Part shown: piece by piece, positions 25,885-34,300 of the stretch
How positions within the stretch are numbered: position 1 is the stretch's first letter
How the letters are laid out: the number at the start of each line of letters is the position of its first letter
NCBI GenBank assembly: GCA_963764195.1
Contig: CAVXRG010000010.1
Span: forward strand, 930,001 to 994,000
From: JBDSSS01 sp963764195
Lineage (GTDB): Bacteria > Actinomycetota > Actinomycetes > Actinomycetales > Dermatophilaceae
Reading direction: 5' to 3'
Length of the DNA stretch: 64,000 nucleotides
Position numbers and translations under genes: made by a program
The notes under the pieces: generated by a model
What the model saw: the letters and a program-made list of their open reading frames with translations, nothing else
Databases searched by the model: none
What the model was told of the DNA's origin: nothing

Positions 25885-27633
25885 TCAGCCGTCTTCGGGG
25901 TGTCGCGCCTCGAGGACCGTCGACAGCGAGGCCGTGCGCGCGTCCGTCCAGCCGTCGGGTCGCGTGACCTCGACCCACGACCTGAGATTCGCTGTCGCGG
26001 TGTAGAGGTGTCCGTAGCCCACGGGGATGCTGCCGGCGCCGGGCAGGTCGAGCAGGGTCTGCCACATCGTCACGAGCGGAAACCACGTCATGCGCGGGGA
26101 CACGTCGGGTCCGCGCTGGCCGTCGAGCAACCACTCGGGCTGGGTGAAGGCGAGGCTCTGGTTGAAGAAGACGATGGGGTCGGATGCGTGCTGGAGGTAG
26201 ACGAGGCGGGTCGGTCCCCACGGACCCGGGGTCCGGGCGAAGCCGTCCTGCTCCGCGGTGAAACGCACCGTCCGACCCTGCGCGTAGATGGGCAGCCATG
26301 CCGGGCTCCCCCGGTCCCGGTCTGCCGTGACCTGCCCGTGCAGGCCGTTGACGAAGGGCGGGCCAACCATGAGCGCGCCGTCGATCGGCGCGTTGATGAC
26401 GTTGACGGACTCGAGGATGCTCTCGACGCCGAACGAGCCGAGGGAGAGCCCGTAGAGGTAGAACTTCGGCCGGGTCGCCTCCGGCAGCGTCTGCCAGTAG
26501 CCGTGGACCGTGTCGAAGACGATCCGTGAGGTCTCCTTGACGGCCGCCTGGTCGGCGAGCAGGGAGATCCAGCTCGGCAGGAAGGAATACTGCACCCCGG
26601 CGATCGCGGTGTCACCGTTCCAGAGGAACTCGAGGGGGTCGACGCCGTTCGCATCGAGGAAGCCGGTGCCGGTCGTCGTGGCCACGACGAGCACCTTGCG
26701 GTCGAAGGCACCCGTGCGCTTCAGCTCGGCCAGGAGCAGGTCGGCGCGAGCCCGGACGGTGTCGGCGCTGTCGAGGCCCACGTAGGCCCGGATGGGCTCC
26801 TTCGCGCCTCCCCCGTTGGCAGCGTCGAGCTCGGCGACGGTCGGTCCGCCGGACACGAAGTTGCGGCCCTGTCGACCCAGCTTGTCCCACGGCGACTCGG
26901 ACCCGGGGCTGCCGGACCGCTCCGCGTCGGTCGGTTGGGCGACCCCTTCGGTGAGGGTCGCGTCGCGCGGAGCGAAGGTCGCGTTGGCGCCGAGGAAGAA
27001 AGCGTTGACGAGGACGCCGGTGACGAGGGTCCAGATGAGCAGCAGGAGGGCGAGGGACCCGAGGACGACGGCGAGGCGTCGAGGTAACCTGCGCCCGATC
27101 CAGCCGAAGACCGTGACGAAAAGGAGCCTCAGGCTCCGCCCCGCGACGAGGAGCATCAGCGCGACGAGGATGGTGAACCCGATGATGATCGGCCAGATGA
27201 CCGGGGTGGTCGGCTCCATCCCGAACTGCGACCGGGTCTCGTTCTGCCAACCGACGTAGCGCCAGCCGGTGAACACGGCGGCCCAGAGTCCCAGAACGCT
27301 GAGGACGCCGACGACGGTCCTGCGCACCCTCGGCGAGGATGCAGGCACCTGGAGGTAGTAGCGCAGGGCGGTCAGCCCGGCGACGATGCCGTAGCCGACG
27401 ACGACCGTGACCCCGGACGCGACGCCCTGCACCGTGGCGTCGCGCGGCAGCAGCGTCGGGGTCAGGGACAGAGCAAACGACCAGGCCGCCGCGATGAGTC
27501 CGGCGCCGGAGAAGGTCGGATCGAGCAGGTGCCCTGGGCGGCCCAGGGACGGGCGCCAGTTGCGGCGCGCTCCATCACCGGTCGCAGGCTCGTCGTCGGC
27601 GGCCTTGGGCCGCTCGGTCACCGGTGCGGACAC
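25885..27633 (-). CDS. Membrane alpha/beta hydrolase (Abhydrolase_9 family)
   Basis: A 582-aa protein. The first 215 residues hold about four to five transmembrane helices; the rest is an alpha/beta hydrolase with nucleophile elbow GLSLGS (Ser397). The NFVSGGPTVAELDAANGGGAKEPIRAYVGLDSADTVRARADL stretch is typical of the actinobacterial PF10081/PF15420 group, substrate unknown. GTG 27633 with AAGGAG 7 bases upstream. Immediately downstream (higher coordinates) is the tRNA-Glu remnant marking the edge of the island. Confidence 0.88.
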   Translation of the reverse strand: MSAPVTERPKAADDEPATGDGARRNWRPSLGRPGHLLDPTFSGAGLIAAAWSFALSLTPTLLPRDATVQGVASGVTVVVGYGIVAGLTALRYYLQVPASSPRVRRTVVGVLSVLGLWAAVFTGWRYVGWQNETRSQFGMEPTTPVIWPIIIGFTILVALMLLVAGRSLRLLFVTVFGWIGRRLPRRLAVVLGSLALLLLIWTLVTGVLVNAFFLGANATFAPRDATLTEGVAQPTDAERSGSPGSESPWDKLGRQGRNFVSGGPTVAELDAANGGGAKEPIRAYVGLDSADTVRARADLLLAELKRTGAFDRKVLVVATTTGTGFLDANGVDPLEFLWNGDTAIAGVQYSFLPSWISLLADQAAVKETSRIVFDTVHGYWQTLPEATRPKFYLYGLSLGSFGVESILESVNVINAPIDGALMVGPPFVNGLHGQVTADRDRGSPAWLPIYAQGRTVRFTAEQDGFARTPGPWGPTRLVYLQHASDPIVFFNQSLAFTQPEWLLDGQRGPDVSPRMTWFPLVTMWQTLLDLPGAGSIPVGYGHLYTATANLRSWVEVTRPDGWTDARTASLSTVLEARHPEDG

Positions 27634-27714
27634 GGACGGCTCCTTCTCACAGCCCGGGCGCCCCTCGCGGCGCGACTCGATCCCCAGGCACGAGCATAGG
27701 GCCGTAGACGCAGT

Positions 27715-27744
27715 CAGGCCCCGATCCAGTGGATCCGGGGCCTG
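27715..27744. terminator. Strong GC hairpin beside the tRNA-Glu remnant
   Basis: caggccccgatcc (27715-27727) pairs with ggatccggggcctg (27731-27744), one bulge. It lies 28 bases beyond the duplicated tRNA-Glu 3' end, where a tRNA terminator would be expected. No T-run. Confidence 0.6.
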
Positions 27745-27771
27745 GCTGGTGCTTCTCCGAGCATCACGTAA

Positions 27772-27807
27772 CCCGACGGGATTCGAACCCGCGCTACCGC
27801 CTTGAGA
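27772..27807 (-). repeat. Duplicated tRNA-Glu 3' half (att-like site)
   Basis: A 36-bp exact match to 30016-30051, covering the T-arm and anticodon-arm 3' side down to the anticodon. The acceptor end differs: the sequence reads gtaaccc instead of gtagcccc, and the 5' half of the tRNA is absent. It cannot encode a functional tRNA. Confidence 0.9.
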
Positions 27808-27899
27808 TGGCGACCAGAAAGGATGGGTGATGGCGGGTTCGAAGGCATCGTGCGAACCACGAGGTCGGACATGCGGCGTGTGAGCAGACGGTGGGCGCG

Positions 27900-29093
27900 C
27901 TATGGCCGGTCAGGAAGCGTTCCGGCTGCGGTCCGGACGGGGAGTGATGGCGCGAGGGCGAGGGCGGCAAACCGCTGCCCGATGAGGCGGTGCGTTGCCG
28001 GGTCGGGGTGAAGCCGGTCTGGCAGTGGGAGCTCGGTGGTGTCCGCCTCGCCGTAGAGCAGGCGGCCGTCGAGATAGTGCAGGTGGGGGTCGTCGGCGGA
28101 GCGCTGCTCCACGATTCGCGCGAGCTCGGCTCGGACCGTGCTCAGCGTCAGTCTCCCAGCGGCGGTGTCGGCTGGGTCACCGGTGGCCACGAAGGCTGCT
28201 CGGCCCTCCGCGAAGGCGCCGGGGTCGATGGCGCTCGGGCCGGGCGTGTGTTCGTGGATCGGGCACAGGATCGGTGACACCACGAGCAGCGGGGTGTCGG
28301 GGTGGCCCTCGCGGACCGTGTCGAGAAGGCCATGGACCGCTGGGCCGAGGGCGCGGCGCCGCATCAGGTCGGTGTTGACGAGGTTGATGCCGATCTTGAC
28401 GCTGATGAGGTCGGCTGGGGTGTCACGAAGCACGCGGCCGATGAACGGGTCGAGCAGGGCACTTCCGCCGAAGCCCAGGTTGAGCAGTTCGACACCGGCG
28501 CGTGCGGCCGCGATCGCGGGCCAGGTGCCGGTCGGTGTCGCGGCGTTCGAGCCGTGGCTGATGGAGCTTCCGTGGTGCAGCCACACCCGGCGGCCGCTGG
28601 CGGGAGCTGGCTCCAGGGGGGCGTCCGTGCGCAGGGCGATGAGCTCGGTCATCTCGTCGTGAGGCAACCAGATTTCGACGTCCTTCGTGTTCTCGCTCAG
28701 GCCGGTGAAGCTGACTGACCCGGCAGGCCCGGTGTGCGTCGTGACAGACCCGGTCGACAGGTCGACGGTCATGGTCCTGCCGCCGGCCACACAGCCCTGA
28801 CCGGCTGGCCGGCCGTCGATGACGAGCTCGTAGACCCCGTCGGGCCGTGCTGGTGCCCCGACGTAGCCCCGCTTGGTCGGCATGGTGTACAGCTCGATGT
28901 GGGTGGCCCGGCTGCGGAAGGCCACCCGGACCCCGGACGGCTGCGCCTCTGCCATCTCGAGCTGGGGGTCTGTGTTCTGGGCGCGCGCCCAGGCCGGGAG
29001 CCGGTGAGGCAACAGGCCGTCAGCGGTCTGCTCGGTCTCGAGGCAGCCGCGGACGAGGTCGGCGGTAACGGGTGTGCTCAGCAGGTCGCTCAC
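27900..29093 (-). CDS. SGNH/GDSL-family hydrolase
   Basis: A 397-aa predicted esterase/acylhydrolase. Residues 1-165 form a beta-rich N-terminal domain. The SGNH domain follows: block I HHGSSIS (173-179), block II NLGFGGSALLDP (205-216), block III KIGINLVN (233-240), and block V DRLHPDPATH with the catalytic Asp/His. Substrate unknown. GTG 29093 overlaps the TetR stop by GTGA, and AGGA lies upstream, so the regulator and enzyme form a two-gene operon inside the tRNA-flanked segment. Confidence 0.88.
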   Translation of the reverse strand: MSDLLSTPVTADLVRGCLETEQTADGLLPHRLPAWARAQNTDPQLEMAEAQPSGVRVAFRSRATHIELYTMPTKRGYVGAPARPDGVYELVIDGRPAGQGCVAGGRTMTVDLSTGSVTTHTGPAGSVSFTGLSENTKDVEIWLPHDEMTELIALRTDAPLEPAPASGRRVWLHHGSSISHGSNAATPTGTWPAIAAARAGVELLNLGFGGSALLDPFIGRVLRDTPADLISVKIGINLVNTDLMRRRALGPAVHGLLDTVREGHPDTPLLVVSPILCPIHEHTPGPSAIDPGAFAEGRAAFVATGDPADTAAGRLTLSTVRAELARIVEQRSADDPHLHYLDGRLLYGEADTTELPLPDRLHPDPATHRLIGQRFAALALAPSLPVRTAAGTLPDRP

Positions 29094-29683
29094 GTGGTCC
29101 TTCCGGGTGGCGGGGTGGGTGTGCTCCAGCACTGAAGGACCTCATCGAGCGCGTCCAGCGCGCGGACCCAGCTGTCCTGCGACTGCGGCTCGCTGTGCGC
29201 GAACGCCCCAGCCAGCTCCAGGGTCACGAACCCGTGGAAGACACTGCCCAGAAGGCGCACCGCGTGCGTGTGGTCGCGCTCCTCGAGTGCGTAGCCGCGG
29301 AGGACGGCTCGCATCATGTCGGCGTGCCGGGCTCCTGCGCTGGCCGACGCCGCGTCGGGTTCGAGGGGGTATCGGGTGGCGGCGTACCGGCCGGGGTGCG
29401 CGGCGGCGTAGTCGCGGTAGACGTCGCCGAGCGCGACCAGTGCAGCCCGTCCTGATCGCCCGGCCAGCTCCCGCGCGCCGCGGTCGGCCATCTCGACCAG
29501 TGCCAGCTGGGCGATGCGGGTGCGCAGGTCGTGCGAGCTCGCCACGTGCGAGTACATGCTTGCGACCTTGACGTCGAACCGGCGAGCGACCTCGGAAAGC
29601 GTCACCTGGTCGAATCCCGCGGCGTCAGCGAGCTCGGCCCCGGCGAGGACTACTCGTTCCGTCGTGAGTCCAGCTCTTGCCAT
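29090..29683 (-). CDS. TetR-family regulator of the SGNH hydrolase operon
   Basis: A 197-aa TetR repressor. N-terminal HTH (GLTTERVVLAGAELADAAGFDQVTLSEVARRFDVKVASMYSHVASSHDLR) and a C-terminal ligand domain of the WHG type (RHADMMRAVLRGYALEERDHTHAVRLLGSVFHGFVTLE). ATG 29683 with GGAGGAT 8 bases upstream. A TTAGG-N6-CCTAA inverted repeat (29709-29724) just upstream is a likely autoregulatory operator. Confidence 0.9.
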   Translation of the reverse strand: MARAGLTTERVVLAGAELADAAGFDQVTLSEVARRFDVKVASMYSHVASSHDLRTRIAQLALVEMADRGARELAGRSGRAALVALGDVYRDYAAAHPGRYAATRYPLEPDAASASAGARHADMMRAVLRGYALEERDHTHAVRLLGSVFHGFVTLELAGAFAHSEPQSQDSWVRALDALDEVLQCWSTPTPPPGRTT

Positions 29684-29708
29684 GATCCGATCCTCCTTCC
29701 ATAAGGCA

Positions 29709-29724
29709 TTAGGTAGAAGCCTAA
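29709..29724. promoter_or_regulatory. Probable TetR operator
   Basis: TTAGG-TAGAAG-CCTAA lies 25 bases before the TetR start. It overlaps TAGGCT on the minus strand, a plausible -10, so binding would block transcription. Confidence 0.55.
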
Positions 29725-29790
29725 CGGAAACCGGAGCGGCAGCGGTGAGGGCATCCTCGCCGCGGGCCTGGCTGCGGGCCGGTCACGGCT

Positions 29791-29880
29791 CTCGGTGCCG
29801 AGATCCTCCACGAACCCCGGCTGTGGCCGGAGTACGCACCGGACTACTACGCGGTCTTCCTGCGCGACCCAGCCGGCGAC
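29791..29880 (+). pseudogene. C-terminal fragment of a glyoxalase/VOC-family protein
   Basis: The plus strand encodes LGAEILHEPRLWPEYAP and DYYAVFLRDPAGD, matching the C-terminal strand of VOC-fold proteins (typically EYxPxYYAvFvRDPDGN). There is no start, no N-terminal half, and the conserved end is replaced by unrelated sequence. This is the only recognisable content of the 328-base gap 29684-30011 apart from the TetR operator and the tRNA terminator. Confidence 0.6.
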
Positions 29881-29975
29881 CGCCGCGGGACCACACAAAG
29901 CTCCCCATCGAGCCCCGGGCGGTTCAGTGGTCCATCCGCCCGGTCCGATCCCGGTATTCGTGGCCTGCCAAAACG

Positions 29976-30006
29976 CCAGAACCCCCCGGGATCCGGGGGG
30001 TTCTGG
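29976..30006 (-). terminator. tRNA-Glu intrinsic terminator
   Basis: A 12-bp perfect stem (ccagaacccccc with ggggggttctgg, loop gggatcc), followed on the minus strand by CGTTTTGG. It starts 6 bases past the tRNA 3' end. Confidence 0.85.
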
Positions 30007-30011
30007 GGTTG

Positions 30012-30084
30012 TAGCCCCGACGGGATTCGAACCCGCGCTACCGCCTTGAGAGGGCGGCGTGCTAGGCCGCTACACAACGGGGCC
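30012..30084 (-). tRNA. tRNA-Glu (anticodon CTC)
   Basis: The minus strand folds as a 73-nt cloverleaf: acceptor GGCCCCG, D-arm GTGTAGCGGCCTAGCAC, anticodon arm CCGCCCTCTCAAGGCGG with CTC, T-arm GCGGGTTCGAATCCCGT. CCA is not encoded. The first acceptor pair is G-U. Its 3' half is the duplicated att-like sequence. Confidence 0.93.
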
Positions 30085-30172
30085 ATGATCGCCGAACGCG
30101 TCGGCAACGGAGAGGAATCTACCGCATGGGCAGACATTCTCCGAATCGGCTCATCTTGCGACGAGCAGAAAG

Positions 30173-30244
30173 CTGGGGTACCAGGACTCGAACCTAGAAT
30201 GACGGAACCAGAAACCGTTGTGTTGCCAATTACACCATACCCCA
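30173..30244 (-). tRNA. tRNA-Gln (anticodon CTG)
   Basis: A 72-nt cloverleaf on the minus strand: acceptor TGGGGTA/TACCCCA, D-arm TGGTGTAATTGGCA, anticodon arm ACGGTTTCTGGTTCCGT with CTG, T-arm CTAGGTTCGAGTCCTGG. CCA is not encoded. It lies 57 bases after the HAD gene and 88 bases before tRNA-Glu. Confidence 0.93.
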
Positions 30245-30301
30245 AGGGGTTTCACTCCGAGCGTGCCTGACGGCCTGCTGCGTTGTGAACCGAAGAGGAT
30301 A

Positions 30302-31045
30302 CTACCGGTCCATCCGCGGTGGCCCAAATCGGCGGCGGACCGCAGCCGCCAGGTCCCCCAGGCTTGACACTGACGCCACGGCCTCCGCCGTGCCCCGGCC
30401 CTCCCGGTCGAGCCAGACGGCCCGCAGACCGGCCGCCCGGGCACCGAGCACGTCCCACTCGAGGCTGTCGCCGACGCACACCGCCCGCCCCGGGGCCACG
30501 CCGATCCGGGAGCAGACCTCGAGGTAGACGCGCTCGTCGGGCTTGCCGAAACCGAGGGTGTCGGTGGTGACGACGACCTCGAAGCGCTCGTGCAGATCCA
30601 GGGCCTCGAGCTTGACGCGGGTCGGCTCGTGGGCGGAGTTCGTGAGCAGCGCCACCGGCAGTCCAGCCGCCCCGGCCGCGTCGAGCAGGCTGGGGACGTC
30701 GTCGAAGAGCCGCTGCGACTGCCGGAACGCGGGGGCGTAGGCGGCCTCGTAGCGGGCCAGGGCGTCATTCCCGAGGTGCAGCCCGAAGACCTCCGCCACC
30801 TCACGCAACCGCTCGGCCCGCATCCGTTCGAAGGCCAGCTCCCCCGAGGCGTAACGACGGAACCAGCCCCCGGGGTCCGCGTGATAGCGCTCGGCCATGG
30901 CCGTGTGCTGCTCCGCCTCGGGCCAGACCGCTGCCGCGGCCGCCGCGCCGGCCGCGACCATCGCCCCACGGGTGTCGATGATGGTGTCGTCGATGTCGAG
31001 CACGAGGGCAGCGACCTCGGTGAGCTCCTGGTCGAGGATCGTCAT
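30302..31045 (-). CDS. HAD-superfamily hydrolase
   Basis: A 247-aa HAD phosphatase. Motif I LVLDIDDTIIDTRG (about residue 14), motif II LLTNS, motif III lysine in LGFGKPDERVYLE, motif IV VGDSLEWDVLGARAAG. Substrate unknown. ATG 31045 overlaps the GNAT stop (ATGA). Third gene of a gltX-GNAT-HAD run leading into tRNA-Gln and tRNA-Glu. Confidence 0.9.
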   Translation of the reverse strand: MTILDQELTEVAALVLDIDDTIIDTRGAMVAAGAAAAAAVWPEAEQHTAMAERYHADPGGWFRRYASGELAFERMRAERLREVAEVFGLHLGNDALARYEAAYAPAFRQSQRLFDDVPSLLDAAGAAGLPVALLTNSAHEPTRVKLEALDLHERFEVVVTTDTLGFGKPDERVYLEVCSRIGVAPGRAVCVGDSLEWDVLGARAAGLRAVWLDREGRGTAEAVASVSSLGDLAAAVRRRFGPPRMDR

Positions 31046-31680
31046 GACCGCTCCCCCAGGCCGAAGAGCGGCAGGGCCGCCTCGACACCGACGACCTCGA
31101 CGCCCACCCCCACCCCTTCGGCGATCCAGTCGGTGCGCTCGAGCCGCAGGTGCTGGAGCGTCTCCCCGCTGTGCGCGAGCACCGACGTGTGCGTCGCGGC
31201 GTACCCGAGCGAACGCGAGACCCCGAGGGAGGCGTCGTTGCCGACGACCGCCGAGCTGATCGCGGCCACGGCCCCGAGGCGCCCGAAGGCCAGAGCCAGG
31301 GCCGCCCGCCGCATCTGGATGCCGAGGCCACGCCCGCGCACCTCGGGGACGAGCCAGGACGACGAGTCGACGGTGCGGTCCGTCGGGTAGTCCGGCCCCT
31401 CCAGCCACTGCACGCCGACGACCCGGCCCCCGGCGCTGACGACGAAGGGCAGCGCCCAGTCCGCCGGTGACCACAGGCCCATCGCCCGCCAGTAGGACTG
31501 CGCGAGGACGGCGGACCGGTTGGCACCGGCGTCGAGGGCGGCATACCTCGTGGCCGCGGGGTCCTGCTCCACGTCCGGCGGCAGCAGCACCGCGAGGGCG
31601 TCGAGATCGGATTCCCTGGCCACCCGCAGGTGGACCTCGCCTGCCTGCAGCCGTATGCCGTGCAGCGGCCAGATCCCCAC
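31042..31680 (-). CDS. GNAT-family N-acetyltransferase
   Basis: A 212-aa acetyltransferase of the RimJ/RimL-like type (LRVARESDLDALAVLL...; SSSWLVPEVRGRGLGIQMRRAALALAF acetyl-CoA loop; NDASLGVSRSLGY). It resembles the GNAT protein at 57232 in its NxASLGVSR motif. GTG 31680 lies 14 bases after gltX with GGCGGG upstream; longer readings overlap gltX. Overlaps the HAD gene. Confidence 0.85.
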   Translation of the reverse strand: MGIWPLHGIRLQAGEVHLRVARESDLDALAVLLPPDVEQDPAATRYAALDAGANRSAVLAQSYWRAMGLWSPADWALPFVVSAGGRVVGVQWLEGPDYPTDRTVDSSSWLVPEVRGRGLGIQMRRAALALAFGRLGAVAAISSAVVGNDASLGVSRSLGYAATHTSVLAHSGETLQHLRLERTDWIAEGVGVGVEVVGVEAALPLFGLGERS

Positions 31681-31694
31681 CGCCGGCCCGCCGC

Positions 31695-33308
31695 TCAGAG
31701 GGAGTCGCGCAGGGCGCGCAGCCGGCTCAGCGTCGAGGTCTTGCCGAGGATCTCCATCGACTCGAAGAGCGGCGGGGAGATCCGGGCGCCGGAGACGGCC
31801 GTGCGCAGCGGCCCGAAGGCCAGCCGGGGCTTGATGCCGAGACCGTCGACGATCGCAGCGCGCAACGTCGACTGGATCTCGTCGGCGTTCCACGCGCTGG
31901 CCGTGCCGAGGACCCCCGCGCCGTGGTCGTCGAGGTCCCCGAGGACGCGGAGTGCCTCGTCGAGGACTGCAGGGGCGTCGTCCTTGAGCTGGGCGCGGGC
32001 GTCCTCGGCGATCTCGAGCTGGTCGTCCGCGACGAAGAAGGGGCCCACGAGCGCGGGTGCCTCGGTGAGCAGGGCCATCCGGGTCTGGATCAGCTCCGCG
32101 ACGAGCTCGAGCCGCGCGAGCTCACCGAGCGACGGGCTGTCCGAGAGCACCCCGGCCGCCTCGAGGTAGGGCAGCAGCCGCGAGGCGAACTCCCCCGTCG
32201 GCAGCGCGCGGATGTGCACACCGTTGAGCCACTCGAGCTTCTTGAGGTCGAAGATCGGCCCGATCGGGTTGACCTTCGCCCAGTCGAAACTGGCGCTGAA
32301 CTCCTCGAAGGTGAAGACCTCGACGTCGTTGCCCTCGGCGTCCTGCTGCGGCGGGTAGGCCAGCAGCGCAAGGAAGTTGACGAGTGCCTCGGGCAGGTAG
32401 CCCTCCTCGCGGAACCAGGTGAGGCGCGCCGCGGGGTTCTTGCGCTTGGAGATCTTCGACTTGTCGGTGTTGCGCAGCAGCGGCATGTGCGCGAACTTCG
32501 GGGGCGTGAGCCCGAGCCACTGGTAGAGCAGCACGTGCTTCGGCGTCGAGCTGATCCACTCCTCGCCGCGGACGACGTGCGTGATCCCCATCTCGTGGTC
32601 GTCGACGACGACGGCGAGGTGGTAGGTCGGGAAGCCGTCGGCCTTGAGGATGACCTGGTCGTCGGGCCGCGGCGCCGAGACCTTCCCGCGGATGATGTCG
32701 TCGAAGACGAGGGAGACGTCCTCGGGCACGAGCATCCGCACGACGGGGGTCTCACTGAAGCCGGGCAGCTCGGCCCGCTCCTCGCGGGTCTTGCCGACGC
32801 AGAGCCGGTCGTAGCCGGTCGGCTGCTTCGTCTTCTGCTGGACCTCGCGCATCTGCGTCAGGCGCTCGCTGGAGCACCAGCAGAGGTAGGCGTGCCCGTC
32901 GGCGAGGAGCCGGTCGACGTAGGGGCGGTAGGTCTCGAGACGCTCCGACTGACGGTAGGGCGCGAAGGGGCCACCGATGTCGGGACCCTCGTCCCAGTTG
33001 AGCCCCAGCCAGCCGAGCATGTCGTAGAGCTGTGCCTCGCTGTCCTCGCGGAAGCGGGCGCGGTCGGTGTCCTCCACCCGGAGCACGAACTGCCCGCCCT
33101 GCTGACGCACGAAGGCGAGGTTGAACAGCGACATGTATGCCGTACCGACGTGGGGGTCGCCCGTCGGCGACGGGGCCACTCGCGTCCGGACCGGGCCTGA
33201 CCCGTCCGACGTCGAGACCCGGGGGGTGGGGGCGGGTCGCACCTCGACGGCGGGGGCGGACGCTGAGGGGATGGACGGCATACCGGCAGTGGTGTTCGTG
33301 TCGCTCAT
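31695..33308 (-). CDS. gltX: Glutamyl-tRNA synthetase
   Basis: A 537-aa class I aminoacyl-tRNA synthetase. HIGH-type motif SPTGDPHVGTAY (near residue 47), KMSKS-type KSKISKRK (near residue 290). About 35 extra residues precede the catalytic domain. In Actinobacteria GluRS is usually non-discriminating and also charges tRNA-Gln for GatCAB amidation; the adjacent tRNA-Glu and tRNA-Gln genes fit that. ATG 33308 lies 9 bases after TAGGCT, so the leader is very short. Confidence 0.96.
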   Translation of the reverse strand: MSDTNTTAGMPSIPSASAPAVEVRPAPTPRVSTSDGSGPVRTRVAPSPTGDPHVGTAYMSLFNLAFVRQQGGQFVLRVEDTDRARFREDSEAQLYDMLGWLGLNWDEGPDIGGPFAPYRQSERLETYRPYVDRLLADGHAYLCWCSSERLTQMREVQQKTKQPTGYDRLCVGKTREERAELPGFSETPVVRMLVPEDVSLVFDDIIRGKVSAPRPDDQVILKADGFPTYHLAVVVDDHEMGITHVVRGEEWISSTPKHVLLYQWLGLTPPKFAHMPLLRNTDKSKISKRKNPAARLTWFREEGYLPEALVNFLALLAYPPQQDAEGNDVEVFTFEEFSASFDWAKVNPIGPIFDLKKLEWLNGVHIRALPTGEFASRLLPYLEAAGVLSDSPSLGELARLELVAELIQTRMALLTEAPALVGPFFVADDQLEIAEDARAQLKDDAPAVLDEALRVLGDLDDHGAGVLGTASAWNADEIQSTLRAAIVDGLGIKPRLAFGPLRTAVSGARISPPLFESMEILGKTSTLSRLRALRDSL

Positions 33309-33351
33309 GGTGGCGCCAGCCTACTGGCCGGGGCGCCCACGCCTCACGGGG

Positions 33352-34131
33352 TCAGCGTCGCACGAAGGTGTTGGTGAGCGCGCCGATGCCCTCGATCTCG
33401 ACGGTCACCTGCTGTCCCGCCTCGACCAGGCCCACCCCCGCCGGGGTGCCGGTGAGGATGACGTCACCGGGCAGCAGGGTGAAGACCGCCGAGGCGTACT
33501 CGATGATCGCAGCGATGCCGTGCACCATGTCAGCGGTCGAGCCGTCCTGCATGACGTCTCCGTCGAGCGTCGTGACGATGGACAGGCCCGCGGTGTCGAG
33601 GTCGGTCTCGACCCAGGGCCCGAGCGGGCAGCTGGTGTCGAAGCCCTTGGCACGCGCCCACTGGCCGTCGCTGCGCTGCCAGTCGCGGGCGGTGACGTCG
33701 TTGGCGACGGTGTAGCCGTAGATGCAGTCGGCCGCGTCCTTGGCCTTGACGCCCTTGGTGATGGTCTTGATCACGACGGCGAGCTCACCCTCGTAGGACA
33801 CCTCGCTGCTGCCGGCGGGCAGGACCACCGGGTCGAACGGTCCGACGACGGCGGTGTTGGGCTTGAAGAACATCATCGGCTCGGCGGGCGCCTCGCCGCC
33901 CATCTCCCGCGCGTGGTCGGCGTAGTTCTTGCCGATGGCGACGATCTTCGAGCGCGGGATGACGGGTGCCAGCAGGCGGACGTCCGCGAGCATGACGGGG
34001 TCGGCGCCCGACGGCTGGAGCCCGATGTAGAGGGGGTCGCCGGCCAACGGGGTGATCACCTCGCTGCCGGGGTCGCCCTGGACGATGCCGTATGCCGGGT
34101 CGTCCCCGGTCGTGAACCTCGCGATACGCAC
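33352..34131 (-). CDS. Fumarylacetoacetate hydrolase family protein
   Basis: A 259-aa FAH-fold enzyme (IGKNYADHAREMGGEAPAEPMMFFKPNTAVVGP; YEGELAVVIKTITKGVKAKDA metal-binding Glu; GYTVANDVTARDWQ; GDVILTGTPAGVG). Members are oxaloacetate/acylpyruvate hydrolases or hydratases; precise substrate not assignable. GTG 34131 follows TAGGGT (34138-34143) by 6 bases, so probably leaderless. Precedes gltX by 43 bases on the same strand. Confidence 0.9.
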   Translation of the reverse strand: MRIARFTTGDDPAYGIVQGDPGSEVITPLAGDPLYIGLQPSGADPVMLADVRLLAPVIPRSKIVAIGKNYADHAREMGGEAPAEPMMFFKPNTAVVGPFDPVVLPAGSSEVSYEGELAVVIKTITKGVKAKDAADCIYGYTVANDVTARDWQRSDGQWARAKGFDTSCPLGPWVETDLDTAGLSIVTTLDGDVMQDGSTADMVHGIAAIIEYASAVFTLLPGDVILTGTPAGVGLVEAGQQVTVEIEGIGALTNTFVRR

Positions 34132-34300
34132 CGTGCCACCCTACGACCACCACCCGGCCCGGATCACCTCCGCGCCTGGGGAGGCTCCACGAGCGCCTGT
34201 CCCCGATAGGCCGAGAGCCGCTGGAGGAGGGCGTCGACGCCGGGCTCGACCGCGTAGCCCGCCACCCCGCGGTCCGCCGCCCTTCGCCTACCCTCGTCGG

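Larger units (their letters stand above)
27772..30051 (-). mobile_element. Putative small island at tRNA-Glu, bounded by 36-bp direct repeats
   Basis: The 3' half of tRNA-Glu (30016-30051) is repeated exactly at 27772-27807, in the same orientation and on the 3' side of the intact tRNA. This is the geometry left by integration into a tRNA 3' end. Between the repeats are an SGNH hydrolase gene, its overlapping TetR gene and a VOC-protein fragment. No integrase, excisionase or replication gene is present, so it is a reduced remnant or a segment exchanged between such sites. Confidence 0.7.

Noticed and set aside
27634..27899. A complete second tRNA-Glu gene at the island edge
   Set aside because: Only the 3' half is present; the acceptor and D-arm partners are missing, so no cloverleaf forms.
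29684..30011. An intact protein gene in the gap between TetR and tRNA-Glu
   Set aside because: Only a 30-codon VOC fragment without start is recognisable; other frames lack ribosome sites and family features.
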